DNA of 64,000 nt from Bursaphelenchus xylophilus. Lineage: Eukaryota; Nematoda; Chromadorea; Rhabditida; Aphelenchoididae. How positions within the stretch are numbered: the stretch's first letter is position 1; the number at the start of each line of letters is the position of its first letter. The position numbers and the translations under genes are program-made. Location of the stretch: positions 4,464,001-4,528,000 of the forward strand of contig CAJFCV020000003.1 in NCBI GenBank assembly GCA_904066235.2. The letters run 5' to 3'. The notes under the pieces are model-generated. The model was not told the origin of the DNA. It did not search any database and worked only from the letters and a program-made list of their open reading frames with translations. Shown in pieces: positions 1 to 10,455 of this stretch.

Positions 1-1
1 G

Positions 2-923
2 ATTGTGTTCGTTGTAGGATTCTTAAGCTGCAGCGAAAGATTTCTAGAGCCTGTTAAGCGGACTTACAAAAGCTTACAGTAAGATTAGAATCTCAAAAAT
101 TTGGTTTTATCATGGTCAGAAATAATATTAAAATTTCAGATTCGAAACTCATGTCCATATCCCTGTTATGTACCACAAATACAAGTTGGAAAGGGATGAT
201 TCGAAAGCGACTTGTTTCATGGATGATATCTACCTCCCAATCGTTTCAAAGAATCCCGCAAGACCAGTGTTCTTTCACAGTTTCAGTCATAATGGAGCAA
301 CTTTAATTTGCTTACTGTGGAAGTTGCTGAACGAAAGCCAAAAGAAACAAGTGAAGGCGGTTGCTTTTGACAGGTAAGGGCATATATACGAACATATGTA
401 ACTTCAATGTGGTCGAGAAGCCATAAATTTTGATTTTTATTTACTAAAATCCTCCGAATCATCTTTCAAAAAAGCGTTTCATTTTAGTGCCCCAAGCCGC
501 TTTGCCGTGAACCCCCTCTACTACGTACACACATCCTTCTTCACCGGTTATCCCAAGAAATCCCAGAACACCCTCAAATGGCTACAACATCTTCCCTTCG
601 CTGTCCCCAGATTCTGCCTTTGGTCTCTTCGTTTGGCCCTCAAATTGAAGGATAATTATGGGGCAGAACTCCTCGAGTTCGACGATCTTCCCTTTTATCA
701 GCTCTACTTTTTCTCCTACGATGACACAATGGTTTCCCCTCCTCTGATCGAAGAATTTGTTATCTCTCAAGCAAGGAAAGGGAAGAATGTGGAGATGAAG
801 ACATGGAAGAATGGATTCCATTGTGGCCATCATCATAACCACGCCAAAGATTACGCAGAGGCCACCCGAAAGTTTGTGCATAGAGTGATGGCTGAGAGGA
901 GTGTGGTGCAAGCCAGGTTATAA
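2..923 (+). CDS. DUF829/TMEM53-family alpha/beta-hydrolase-like protein, copy 1 (5' end outside window)
   Basis: Exons 2-78, 140-373 and 488-923 (stop TAA) give 248 codons in one frame; the start codon lies upstream of the window. The first visible residues (IVFVVGFLSCSERF) match the N-terminal strand of the two other copies (IVVILGFLNS, VVFILGFLNS). Exon phases are identical in all three copies, so they are tandem duplicates. The family is DUF829/TMEM53, predicted alpha/beta hydrolases. The nucleophile-elbow equivalent here reads SFSHNGAT, against FSQNGG in the sister copies. The candidate acid (SYDD) and histidine (GFHCGHH) regions are retained. Substrate is unknown for the family; human TMEM53 is a nuclear-envelope protein. 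A possible poly(A) signal AATAAA lies near 1022. Confidence is high for the family and modest for activity. Confidence 0.85.
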
Positions 924-1858
924 AGCAGACAAGCCACGTTATGACTGATCTACTTTGTTTATTTTGTCGTGAAATTTGTTGTCAAACGGGAAAGCGATAC
1001 CAAGTATAATATTTTTATAAAAATAAAATTTGAACATTTTAAAATTATTAAAAACATGGCAAAAGAGATACCAAAAGAGCTAAGGATCGCTTAAAATTCC
1101 AGAAATCGTTAGCTTTAGTGTTACAGCCCCAGCCAAAATATTGAACGATATTTGCAGAACCTCTCCCAAATTTTTAAAATTTCATTTTTAAAATGTTGTT
1201 TCCTTGTTTGTTCCTACTTTACAACTAACAAAGGACGGCCAAGATATTCAACCATCTTTGCTGCCGAAAGAGTTCACAAAAAGCGCTTCTGGCCATAATT
1301 CTGCTAGTTTTGTGCGGAAAAAATCTGTACCAAGCTTTATCAAAATATTCACTTAGATTTCCCCTGTAAATTCCAGTAATCCCCTTTCAATTTCATTGTT
1401 TTTTGTACAAAGTTGGAATCACTTTCTAGAAAAAAATTGACAATTAATGATTTGCCGTTAAATAAATCGTTAAAAAACAGACTAAAATAGCTGTAGTTCA
1501 AAAGTAAGAAGATGGGGAAAAATGACACGCGTTGATATCACGTTACAAAACAGAAAATTGAATTGTGATGACCTATGTTTTAAACAATGATAAAAGAAGG
1601 TCATAAAAAGGCTGTGGATCTTTGATCTTGGAAATGGAAATGAAAAAAGATAAAAATAAAAAAAATAAAGATGTTGAAAAAGGCAACAGTGTAAGCTATA
1701 GTCTCCGAAAAGATAAGCCAGATTTTCGGCTTGCAATTTGCAAAATTTTTAAGTTTACCAATGCCAAAGATTCGATCTTCAATTAAAAAAAATGTCGTTC
1801 AGTAAAACAGTTTGGCGAAAAAGTTTCTATTGCATAGATTACCGTTGGCAAAGTTGTA
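924..1858. other. Intergenic, no gene recognised
   Basis: AT-rich spacer after DUF829 copy 1. It contains only short, compositionally random open frames on both strands. I see no conserved protein, RNA gene or repeat other than homopolymer runs. Confidence 0.6.
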
Positions 1859-3322
1859 ATATAAAGCGGGTGATAAAAGATTTTCTGAAAAATTTCTGAA
1901 ATTTTTCTGTTTTTACTTTTTTTTTGAAAAAAAAGTAAATTTTCAGTTTACTTTCCGGAAAATGCAAAAAAAAGTTAATTTTGTTTCTGGCTTTCCGACT
2001 TCAAGGTCGGGAGTAGGATCGGATCTTACTCCCCGCTCGGAGTAGCGGAAAGTCAGAGCTTGTTTTTACTTTCATCCTCTTTTTGGCCCCGCACTGCAGG
2101 TTGCAAGGTTGACGCCAAGTCTTTCCCTGATGTGTCAAGTTTTTCTCTTCCGAAAAAATTATTTTTATGTTTGTGCGATGTTCTGAAGCTATGTTCTCCA
2201 CGAAGATGGGCTAAAAAGTGATCAAGTAAGTTAGCATTAGCAAGAGGAGATGTACGTTTTTCATTTGACACCAAAATTTTCCCTTTTATTTCAGAGAAAG
2301 GTACAAAATTTTTCCAATTCGTAAAGCTTCATGACCATGGATAATGTAAGTGAGATTATCTCGTTTTTTGCTACGACGTCAAGATTCTAAGTCGGGAAAC
2401 GTTTAGAGGAGACCCCACTCTCATGTATATTCCCCATGTATGAAACCCCATAAATTTTGAGGAATAACGACGTAAAAGTTTCAAATACTATACTAACTTC
2501 CCAAAATGTATGTTATACGAAATTAATACCGATGCAAACTATCTTCAAGTTATTGTAACAACGTTATTTGAGCCTTACTACGTTATTACCTCAGTTTAGA
2601 ACGCCTTCGTGGCAAAAATCCGGCGGATCTGAGCGGATTTCGATATTGTACATGACACCTAGAAATCAAAATTGGTGGCGTTTGATAGATAGAGTATATA
2701 ACAAAACTAAAGTGAGGTGTCCTCTAGAACTCGCCAGCCTAGAACTGTTAACTCCAATAACGGAACAAAAAACGCGATAAGCGCACTTACATTATCCATG
2801 GTCATGAAGCTTTACGAATTGGAAAAAATTTGTACCTTTCTCTGAAATAAAAGGAAAATTTTTGGTGTCAAATGAAAAAAGTACATCTCCTCTTGCTAAT
2901 GCTAACTTACTTGATCACTTTTCAGTCCATCTTCGTGGAGAAAATAGATTCACAACTTCAAAAAAAAATCAAAACGTTTCTTCCGGGAGAGAGAAATTTG
3001 AAACATCTGGAATTCCCGGGCGCAGCTCGCAAAAATAGTTTTGAAGAAAATAAATTGGCGTGCAGGTGAGTAAAAACGGCATCCTACTCACCAGCCAAAA
3101 TGGGCGAGCCATTTTTGTTTCAACTTTCCGGATCGACCTTTTGGCGAGCCATTTTTGATCCAACTTTCCAAAAATTTGTCGTTCGGAGTAAGAATGTTTT
3201 TTGACTTTCCGAAATCGAAAATTTCCGGAAATTTTTCAAAATTTACTTTTTTTTAAAAAAAAAAGTAAAAACAGAAAAATTTCAAAAATTTTTCAGAAAA
3301 TCTTTTATCTCCCGCTTTATAT
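1859..3322. mobile_element. Foldback (long inverted-repeat) element A
   Basis: The stretch is a near-continuous palindrome of about 1.46 kb. Its left end (ATATAAAGCGGGTGATAAAA) is matched in reverse complement by the right end around 3290-3322. Pairing can be followed inward through a segment around 2160-2350, matched at about 2790-2960, up to a core (CATGGATAATGTAAGTG at 2337, its complement at 2789-2804). It continues, more diverged, towards a centre near 2590. No transposase is encoded; the short frames inside are by-products of the palindrome. The terminal and core motifs recur in element B (10456-11637), so the two belong to one family of non-autonomous elements. No target-site duplication was obvious. 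Confidence 0.75.
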
Positions 3323-4106
3323 GACCAAATACTGTTTCTCCGCCCCCATCTCCTTACATTTTGTAATTGCTTTTCTTCACAAATGGCTTTTTTTTGACTG
3401 AAAGTGCAAAGCAAACGCAATAAATTGCGCAAAAAAATGTTTTTTATGAGCCTAAAATTGCAACCTTCATACAAAAAACTTCCAGACAGATCAAATTTTG
3501 TCTCTTCCCCTTGTTCCCTTTCAATATTACACTCTTCATTAAGTCCATATGGCTGTTACCAACTAGACTTAACCCTCATAAAAAATACTGTAATTACTCA
3601 ATAGTGTGCATTCCGTGCCCTCCCCAGCCAACCAGGTCCAATTTACTACGAACAATAAAAATCATTATCAAAAAGCAATGAGCGACCTGCAAAAAAAGTG
3701 CAATTCCAAGGAACCGAAAATAATACCACCCAAGACGAAGTAACTGATGTGGGATGGGGATGATTCTTGATTAATTTACTGTAGTCCGGATATAAAATGA
3801 GTGGCGGCCGCACTGTGCGAATTGTTGCAGTTGTGGAGAGAAAGGGAAAGGTGGCCGAAAGGTTAAAAGGTAGGTCATTTTTAGAATAGAGGGAAACCTC
3901 GAAGGGAATAGTGGGTATATGGGGGGTACTAGAAGGCATAGATGCAACTATGGTAGTCAATGTTCAATTTGAATATGTAATTTTTTGGGTCTCTTTTTTA
4001 TTTTCTTACAGAGAGGATACGAAAAAAACTTTCTTCAAGTCCAGCTCGCATATATTTCATCTCTGGACAACATATCGGTCTTTGGAAACTTTTTCTTTTG
4101 ATTTCA
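3323..4106. other. Spacer upstream of DUF829 copy 2
   Basis: No supported gene. Two TTTCAG/TTACAG acceptor-like sites lie in the last 120 bases before the next gene; one, at 4101-4107, sits just upstream of its start codon and could be a trans-splice or 5'-UTR acceptor. Confidence 0.4.
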
Positions 4107-4122
4107 GACATAGCTACAAGAA

Positions 4123-5255
4123 ATGAGTCACGAAATCGACTATGTCCCCAGACACGAGAAACCGATTGTTGTCATCCTCGGGTTCCTCAACAGCCTTGAA
4201 AAACATTACGACTCACTGAAAGTCTTCTACGAAAAATTTACGTGAGTATCACTGCATTAATCCTTACTTTAACTTTTTGAGTCAACTCAATGTCAGCAAT
4301 CTTAATATGCCATAACATTTCAGACCACATGTCCTAGTGTTTGTACCAAAGATGTTTGACGCATTATTCTGGCCGATCGAGGATAATCGGCCGTTCTTGG
4401 AAGAGATGTACAAACCCTTGGTGGAGCAATATCCAGACTCTCCTGTTATTTTCCACTTGTTCAGCCAAAATGGAGGAAAATACTTCAACCGACTTTGGAG
4501 GAAACTGAATCCTCAGATGAGACAGCAGGTCAAAGGATTCGTTTTCGATAGGTGAGTCGGACAATGGGACCGTCAGCAACCGCCTCAAAATATGGCCTAA
4601 ACTGACGGATTTTCACAATACTGTCAGAGGTGATTAGTACCACTTTTCTTCAAGAGAAACAAAATTTTGAATTAACAGTTCCAAAGATCCACAAAGACCG
4701 GTGTTTTATAATAAAAGAGGGTAAATCGCCGGACCTTTAATCTCGAAAGTTACAGTGCGGGCCAAAGGAACCCTTTACTTTACTCTGCAAAGATTAACAG
4801 TTTAGTGTTTTATTTTCAGTGCCCCAAGTCTCTTCCCTCTCAACCCAATGTACTACATCAACGCTCGATTCTTCATGTGGCCCAAGTCTGAGAAAACAAA
4901 TGGCAACTTTTTCTTCAAAGCCATCCCCACCGAACTTCTGAACTCTCTTCATTACGCCTCGGCCATCGGAACTTGGCAATTTGATCAGTATATAAACGAG
5001 CTCAGAACTCTAGACCTACCCCACAATCAATTGTACATCTGCTCTAAGGATGATCGTCTAATCAGATATGGGGATATGGAAGGATTTGCGGCGGATCAAA
5101 TGAAAAGAGGCAAATCGGTGGAAATAAAGGCTTGGGCAAAGGGATTACATTGCGACCACTTCAGGGAAAAGCCAGCCGAGTATCAAGATGTTTGTGAGAG
5201 ATTTTTGCAGCGAGTTGTGGGAGAAGACTTTGTCCGAAACAAGGCAAAGATATAG
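4123..5255 (+). CDS. DUF829/TMEM53-family alpha/beta-hydrolase-like protein, copy 2
   Basis: Exons 4123-4241, 4324-4551 and 4820-5255 (stop TAG) encode 260 residues. The ATG at 4123 follows an acceptor (TTTCAG at 4102-4107) by about 16 nt, consistent with spliced-leader addition. The N-terminal strand IVVILGFLNS leads to the nucleophile elbow HLFSQNGG (Ser candidate). A C-terminal acid region follows (ICSKDDRLIRYGDM), then the His region (GLHCDHF). This ordering of Ser, Asp and His fits the alpha/beta-hydrolase fold proposed for DUF829/TMEM53. There is no signal peptide. Function and substrate are unknown. It lies head-to-tail between copies 1 and 3 and shares both intron positions and phases with them. 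Confidence 0.9.
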
Positions 5256-5387
5256 TAGAGAATCTACTTTACTACCATGATTATATTATAATTGTCGTAT
5301 TTGTCTTTTTATTGATTAAAATGTTATATTATATTTCCAGCGCCGGATTTAAGCAATTTTAACTATTTTCTATGTACTAGAATTAAG

Positions 5388-5729
5388 CTAATATGCGACA
5401 AGAGATAATAGTGGACAAAAAACGACCGTTCTAGACTTGGAGTTAGTAGCTCGGCCAACGCATTGGCTGCCATCAAATTTGTACCATTCCGCCCCCAGCG
5501 ACCCGTCCTCAAATAGGAGTTCAGAAGCTGTCCCCAAAATATTCCGAACGTCCCCAAACACAAAAATTGTGTAGGGGCCATAGTTTATCTTTCGGCCGAG
5601 ATATCTATTGTTTTCAAAAAAGCACTTCGTCCATTGGTTTTGAAACATCACAAGTTTGGCATCGTTGTAAATACATGCAAATTTGGTTTCGCAAACAATG
5701 TTCCTTGGGTTCTCCTGTTGTACCTCTTC
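5388..5729 (-). CDS. Unidentified open frame, possible 3' exon of a minus-strand gene
   Basis: An open minus-strand frame runs from just after an in-frame TAG preceded by AT (position 5730) to TAG at 5388-5390, about 113 codons. It encodes a compositionally protein-like stretch with four cysteines (for example NIVCETKFACIYNDAK, WTKCFF, GSQCVGRA). The only upstream junction I can propose is an acceptor-like GCGAATTAG, with no convincing donor. It may be the C-terminal part of the same broken gene as the frames at 5748-6153 and 7134-7337. I do not recognise the domain. It lies antisense between DUF829 copy 2 and the palindromic element C. Confidence 0.3.
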   Translation of the reverse strand, partial: EEVQQENPRNIVCETKFACIYNDAKLVMFQNQWTKCFFENNRYLGRKINYGPYTIFVFGDVRNILGTASELLFEDGSLGAEWYKFDGSQCVGRATNSKSRTVVFCPLLSLVAY

Positions 5730-5747
5730 CTAATTCGCGGAGACCAG

Positions 5748-6153
5748 CTAAGTATGGCGGAGGAGTTTTTCGATCTCTTCTGGGGTCAACTTATCAAAAG
5801 GTGGTCGGTGATCTCTCCCTCGTCCATGGGTTCTTGTTGAGAGGTGCCAGGCTGCGGTTGGTGTTCCTTGGAGGACCCGGGAATGGAGGCGGGTGCCTTG
5901 TCCGGGAGCAGATGGTGCGGATTTGTGGGGCTTGTCTTGGAGTCTCCGGTTGGCCATCGCTACCAATGCCTCCAACAGTCCATTGGTGGTGAGCTTCTTT
6001 GGTGTCGCCTTCCTTCGCTTGTGTTGGCACGATGGTTTCGGGCACTTGAGTGACCCCCCACAACTATAACACTTCGCCATGATCTGTGGCTTCTCGCCGC
6101 TTTGGGGGCCTTTATAGGCCCTTTGGATCGAAATTTGCATATTCGATCGACAC
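5748..6153 (-). pseudogene. Unidentified Cys-rich open frame interrupted by palindrome C
   Basis: A minus-strand frame encodes a Lys/Arg/Pro-rich protein with a cysteine cluster (KCYSCGGSLKCPKPSCQHK) resembling a small zinc ribbon, then a region containing NGLLEALVAMANRRLQDKP, and ends at KLTPEEIEKLLRHT followed by a stop. Its 5' side runs directly into the inverted-repeat element at 6155, so it has no obvious native start; the first Met is at 6140. Another minus-strand frame of similar Lys/Arg-rich composition lies on the far side of the element (7134-7337). The simplest reading is one gene split by insertion, but I could not identify the family or prove continuity. Confidence 0.35.
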
Positions 6154-6154
6154 A

Positions 6155-7133
6155 GTCACAGCGTTCTGTACTTTTTTGGAATGATTCCGACACCGATTTT
6201 TTCGAATTTTTCTAAAATAGCCCGCATTTACGCGGGTGTCGCTGGGAATACTGTAAGATTGACGTGTAAAATTTGCAGCGCTTATAGAGTAAAGAGAGGT
6301 CTTTCCAACGATACAACTTACGTAAATTAATGTGGAAAAAGAAATTTGTAATCAACGCTGAAAAATGACCGACTTTGGATTTTCGGCGCTAAAGATTGCC
6401 CTTAGGCAGATCTTTTAGAAGAAGAAGTGGATGGTACCACCTTATGCGGAATTTAATTCTCTACAACATATCCAAAAACTACTAAATTTTACTGCTTTTC
6501 CGTCGAATTATGCCTCAAAAATGCAATCTTTGCACTCGTTTTACCAATATTTTTAAAATATTTGCACTTTAAGGGCATTATTACAAAAACAAAGTCGTAC
6601 ATATTGAAGCTTGCATGGTTGCTGATCATACTGTTTAATTTTACCCTGTCATCTTTCTCCATCTTCAAGAACCATGCAAGCTTCAATATGTACGACTCTG
6701 TTTTTGTAATAGTGCCCATAAAGTGCAAATATTTTAAAAATATTGGTAAAACTAGTGAAAAAATTGCATTTTTGAGGCATAATTCGACGGAAAAGCAGTA
6801 AAATTTTGTAGTTTTTGGATATGTTGTAGAGAATTAAATTCCGCATGAGGTGGTACCATCCACTTCTTCTAAAAGATCTGCCTAAGGGCAATCTTTAGCG
6901 CCGAAAATCCAAAGTCGGTCATTTTTCAGCGTTGATTACAAATTTCTTTTTCCACATTAATTTACGTAAGTTGTATCGTTGGAAAGACCTCTCTTTACTC
7001 TATAAGCGCTGCAAATTTTACACGTCAATCTTACAGTATTCCCTAGCGACACCCGCGTAAATGCGGGCTATTTTAGAAAAATTCGAAAAAATCGGTGTCG
7101 GAATCATTCCAAAAAAGTACAGAACGCTGTGAC
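6155..7133. mobile_element. Palindromic (foldback/MITE-like) element C
   Basis: The arms are 6155-6620 and 6670-7133, about 465 bp each, with a 49-nt loop. They are almost perfect reverse complements. The left terminus begins GTCACAGCGTTCTGTAC and the right arm ends with its complement at 7117-7133. The arm contains motifs such as CCCGCATTTACGCGGGTGTC in both copies. There is no coding capacity of its own; in-frame hits are palindromic shadows. The near-identity of the arms suggests recent insertion or gene conversion. It belongs to a different family from elements A and B. Confidence 0.85.
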
Positions 7134-7337
7134 AGTGTGTTGGTGTCTTTGACTTTTTTGTCTTTGACCTTTTCCCTTTTTCCGTTCATCTCCAATGAAC
7201 TCGATGCGCTTCAACCGGTCGTTATCCTCCTTATGCTCGCCGTTTTCACCGTAGGTGAGGCGTTTGGGAGGGTGTACTGCCCTCTTAACCCTTACTGCTG
7301 GCGTATGGTCGGGTAAGATTCCGACTCCTATGTACAA
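7134..7337 (-). pseudogene. Possible 5' part of the gene interrupted by element C
   Basis: A minus-strand frame begins at ATG 7337. It encodes a highly charged, Lys/Arg-rich peptide (PPKRLTYGENGEHKEDND, then DRLKRIEFIGDERKKGKG) and runs into the right end of palindrome C. Beyond the element, a frame of similar composition resumes on the same strand at 6153. No family is recognised. If the two are one gene, the insertion destroyed it; otherwise both are chance frames flanking the element. Confidence 0.25.
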
Positions 7338-10003
7338 GGGACAAATAAAATAACGAATTGTATCATTTTGGCGAAGAGAAGTGGACGAAGGGGGGTTGTT
7401 CTTTTGGTTCTCCTAGTGCAGTGTGATTACCCGACTTTTCGAAAAAATCCAGCAACGTGTGGTAAGCCTTCAAAGAAAGGCTCGGAGAAGCCTGGAGACT
7501 TGACGGAAACCCAGCTTAATCTCAGCAAATTAATCGTGAGCTTGGCCCGATTGTAGAATCATAAATCATTTGTAGCTAGAGAGTTAGAGGTACCGGCCAT
7601 TCATTGTCTTGCGACCTCATAAGTCGTGTCTCTTACTGTCATTATGCTTTCGCTGAGCCTCAGGGTATACAACGCCGACGGGTAAGGACAAGTAATCGCT
7701 CCCTGCAAATGTTGTCTTTGACCGGGGCTTTAGGACAATTAAGTTGAAATAATGTATGGCCATTATTTCAACGGCAACATCAAAGTAACCAAAGTGTTAT
7801 ATCTTCTGATGGAACGAGAAAGTCCGTAATTGTATCTAATGACAAGGTTTGCAGTTCGCTCATTCCCGAGAAATCATCCAGCCCGCTGATACAAATGTGT
7901 GATCGTCCGATATTACACAAAATGTTGATGTTTCGGGTGTACCCAAGGTGCATGATGGTTAATCAGATGATCTTGACTGACCGAAATTACTCCGTTCTAG
8001 AACGTTGCGTTCGAATTCCTGGTAGCTCAAACATCTGCGGAGGAGTGATCTTCCATCTGCAGCTTGTGACAGCTTCTCAAAAAGTTCCCTTTGGTTTTGA
8101 TGGCGGGTTTGTAGGGATCGACACAAGGCAGGCCTCTGATTCCTCTTAATTGGGGTTAATTTACTAGGTAATGTGAGAAGTTCCAATTAACAGCGGCGAG
8201 AACTGCCTTAAATTGTTGAAAACTGCATCTTCACGTATTGATCCTTCAACGGTCCGATCAGAAACGTGTGCCCTTTCCCCAATCAGCAGCCCTGAATTTA
8301 ACAATGTTGCTTTAATTCTGCGCCTCGCTTGATCGAAGAATCAGGAAACAAAGTTCGTGCTTTGTGCATTTAAAGTGGAATGTTTGAAGCTGCGAAGTCA
8401 ATGAAGGGTTCAGGTAACATACTAGAACGAACCCGAAAATCTCGCAGTATAATTATTGTAGTCGAAAATATCAAAGGAATCATGAAGACAACTTGTGCCG
8501 TGGAAACATTGAATGATGACTCTTTAAATTGCTTGACAATTTAAAGAAAGATTTGGATTTTTCTGCAACGATCGCTGTCTTTTATACGCCAAATCGCTTT
8601 GCCTGGGACAGTAGCCATAAATCATAATGGACTTCTAAATAGTCCTTACAGCCAATGTTGGATCAATTCTAAGTGAGGGAAAATTGACGAAATTCGAGAA
8701 ATCGTTGGAGAGGACATACGTACAAGAAAGCGACGGGCTAATTCCGGGACTAGGATCTCTACGGACGTACTGTAAGTAGAGATCCTAATGGAATGATGGA
8801 AAAAGTTCAATTTGGTCGTATTTTTTGGCACTCGCCTAGAAGAGATATTTTGGTGAACAATCGCCAAGCTACTGAGAAATCATCTTTCTCACGTTTCTCG
8901 AAATCTTCTAAATCAAATTTGACGAAATTTATCAATCAAAAACTTCTTCAAACAATCTTTACTGATAGAACCCTACACGTCAAAACAAAACGCTGCTACT
9001 TTTTGTTGATTTACGAGGTCATTTACGACATTGCATCATTGAAACCGTCATCTTATTGCTGCAAAATTTGTAGTCGAAAACATCAAAATTTTTCGAGTTT
9101 TCGGATTCACGTAAACGACTCTAGTCTTGCTTATCGGTAGCATTAAAGTCAACAGTTGCAGACTTTTTACGTGATTGTTTGCGGACCTTCCTTATCGCCC
9201 AAGCAGAGGCCATTGCTTCCTTCATCATTAAAATTGTAGGATCTCTAATCAATCAAGCGTTAAAAAATCCAAATTAGAACTGGCGTTTGTACTCAAAGGT
9301 CCGGAAATTAACAATTACAACCAAGAAAGGACGTGGGTTTTCTGAATGGACTTCGATCGGTACAGTAGGATTAAAATTCAAGGGCGTTGGAAAAGTCACA
9401 TTAAATAAACTGCAGATCACTGTAGATTGTGGGCTAAAGCAGAGAAAGAAACTTCTTTCTCGGCGCTGCTCCGAAAAGAAACTTCAGAATTAGTTCCCTT
9501 AACCCACGCCGTAGGCGTAAACGAGATATTGATCGTTTTTGCAGAGGAGATTCAGCGAAGAGGGTGCCATAAAACAAAGCTTAACGTTGAACCATCTTTC
9601 GGGCAAAAAAATCTTCGTTGTTCCAGCAACACACATAATTGGTCATTAATCGTGAAATGTCAACGTAGCCAGGCTTCCTCAAGATCGACACTCTACAAAC
9701 CGAGTTCGACTCCTGAGGCAAGGCCTTTCACATTGCCGCAAACTACTCTTTGGGTTATTCAAGCGCTCATTTTTTTGTTTCTTATCTATTCATCACAATT
9801 GTTTCAGGACCTCTGATTCATCTGCGATTCCAAAAATTCCTTCGAAAAAAGCTTTTCAGATAACCGGTAAACCACAGATCGCACAGATCTTCACTTGCCA
9901 CCCCGATCATCTGATGCCCGACCCTTTTTTCTCTCTTCTCCTACCGTTCTCTACTTGACAAGTCCATGAAACAGTCAGAACCCAGCGTTCGTTGTATCGG
10001 GGG
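7338..10003. other. No gene recognised; possible degraded element
   Basis: This 2.7 kb stretch is less AT-rich than other spacers. It carries many short open frames broken by stops on the plus strand (for example 7895-8149, 8793-9140 and 9427-9816), none with a recognisable domain. A 12-bp perfect hairpin lies at 8751-8787. Because a candidate LTR follows at 10004, this may be the decayed interior of a retroelement, but I could not identify gag or pol motifs. Confidence 0.3.
8751..8787. repeat. Perfect 12-bp inverted repeat (hairpin)
   Basis: TAGGATCTCTAC at 8751-8762 is repeated in reverse complement at 8776-8787 with a 13-nt loop. Its role is unknown; it may be a footprint of a small element. 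Confidence 0.6.
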
Positions 10004-10267
10004 TGTAACAAACCCCATTGATAACCTTCTCAAAAAAATCTTCCCCTTTTAGATGTTTAAAAAGTGTTTAATTAGGGGTGTATAAAAGTTGTTGGCTACT
10101 GTTTGTGCTCTCAGTCTTGTAGCTGAGTCGTTCGGCTATTGGCGCTTGGTAAATTCTATTCTACTGTATTTTTTCCAATAAAATTAAAAGTGTGACTCTG
10201 ACTTGTGTTTTCTGGTGAGCTGACTGAACTGATAAGGATAAGCAAGCGTAGTAGAGAGGGTTAAACA
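10004..10267 (+). mobile_element. Candidate solo LTR
   Basis: A 264-bp block begins TGTAACAAACCC and ends GGGTTAAACA, the short imperfect TG..CA inverted ends typical of LTRs. Inside, in correct order, are a TATA box (TATAAAAG near 10081), a U3/R-like segment and a poly(A) signal (AATAAAA near 10179). A short G run precedes the left end like the end of a polypurine tract. I found no second copy in the window and no clear target-site duplication, so the call rests on architecture alone. Confidence 0.4.
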
Positions 10268-10455
10268 TTCCGAATCTGTAACGGCCTTGAAGCAAATGAA
10301 TAAAGCGAATAAGGCGATTCTACTTTTAGGTCTTTCTGCTTGATCACATATCAGTTTCGCTTATCAATCTGTTGCAAAAACTGCATGATCCCTCCCTCGC
10401 AACAATCGCTGAATATCTACCCGCATTCTGCAAAAATCTCAGAAGTTCAGATGCG
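10268..10455. other. Spacer between candidate LTR and foldback B
   Basis: Nothing recognised; AT-rich sequence without an open frame of note. Confidence 0.4.

Noticed and set aside
2872..3069. Signal-peptide-like frame MKKVHLLLLMLTYLITF in element A
   Set aside because: It lies wholly inside a foldback arm; the complementary arm gives an equivalent antisense frame, so it is a palindrome by-product.
6489..6891. Pairs of near-identical short proteins on opposite strands
   Set aside because: Mirror images produced by the two arms of palindrome C, not genes.
9660..9730. tRNA-like T-loop sequence (GAGTTCGACTC)
   Set aside because: No matching acceptor, D and anticodon stems could be drawn at tRNA spacing.
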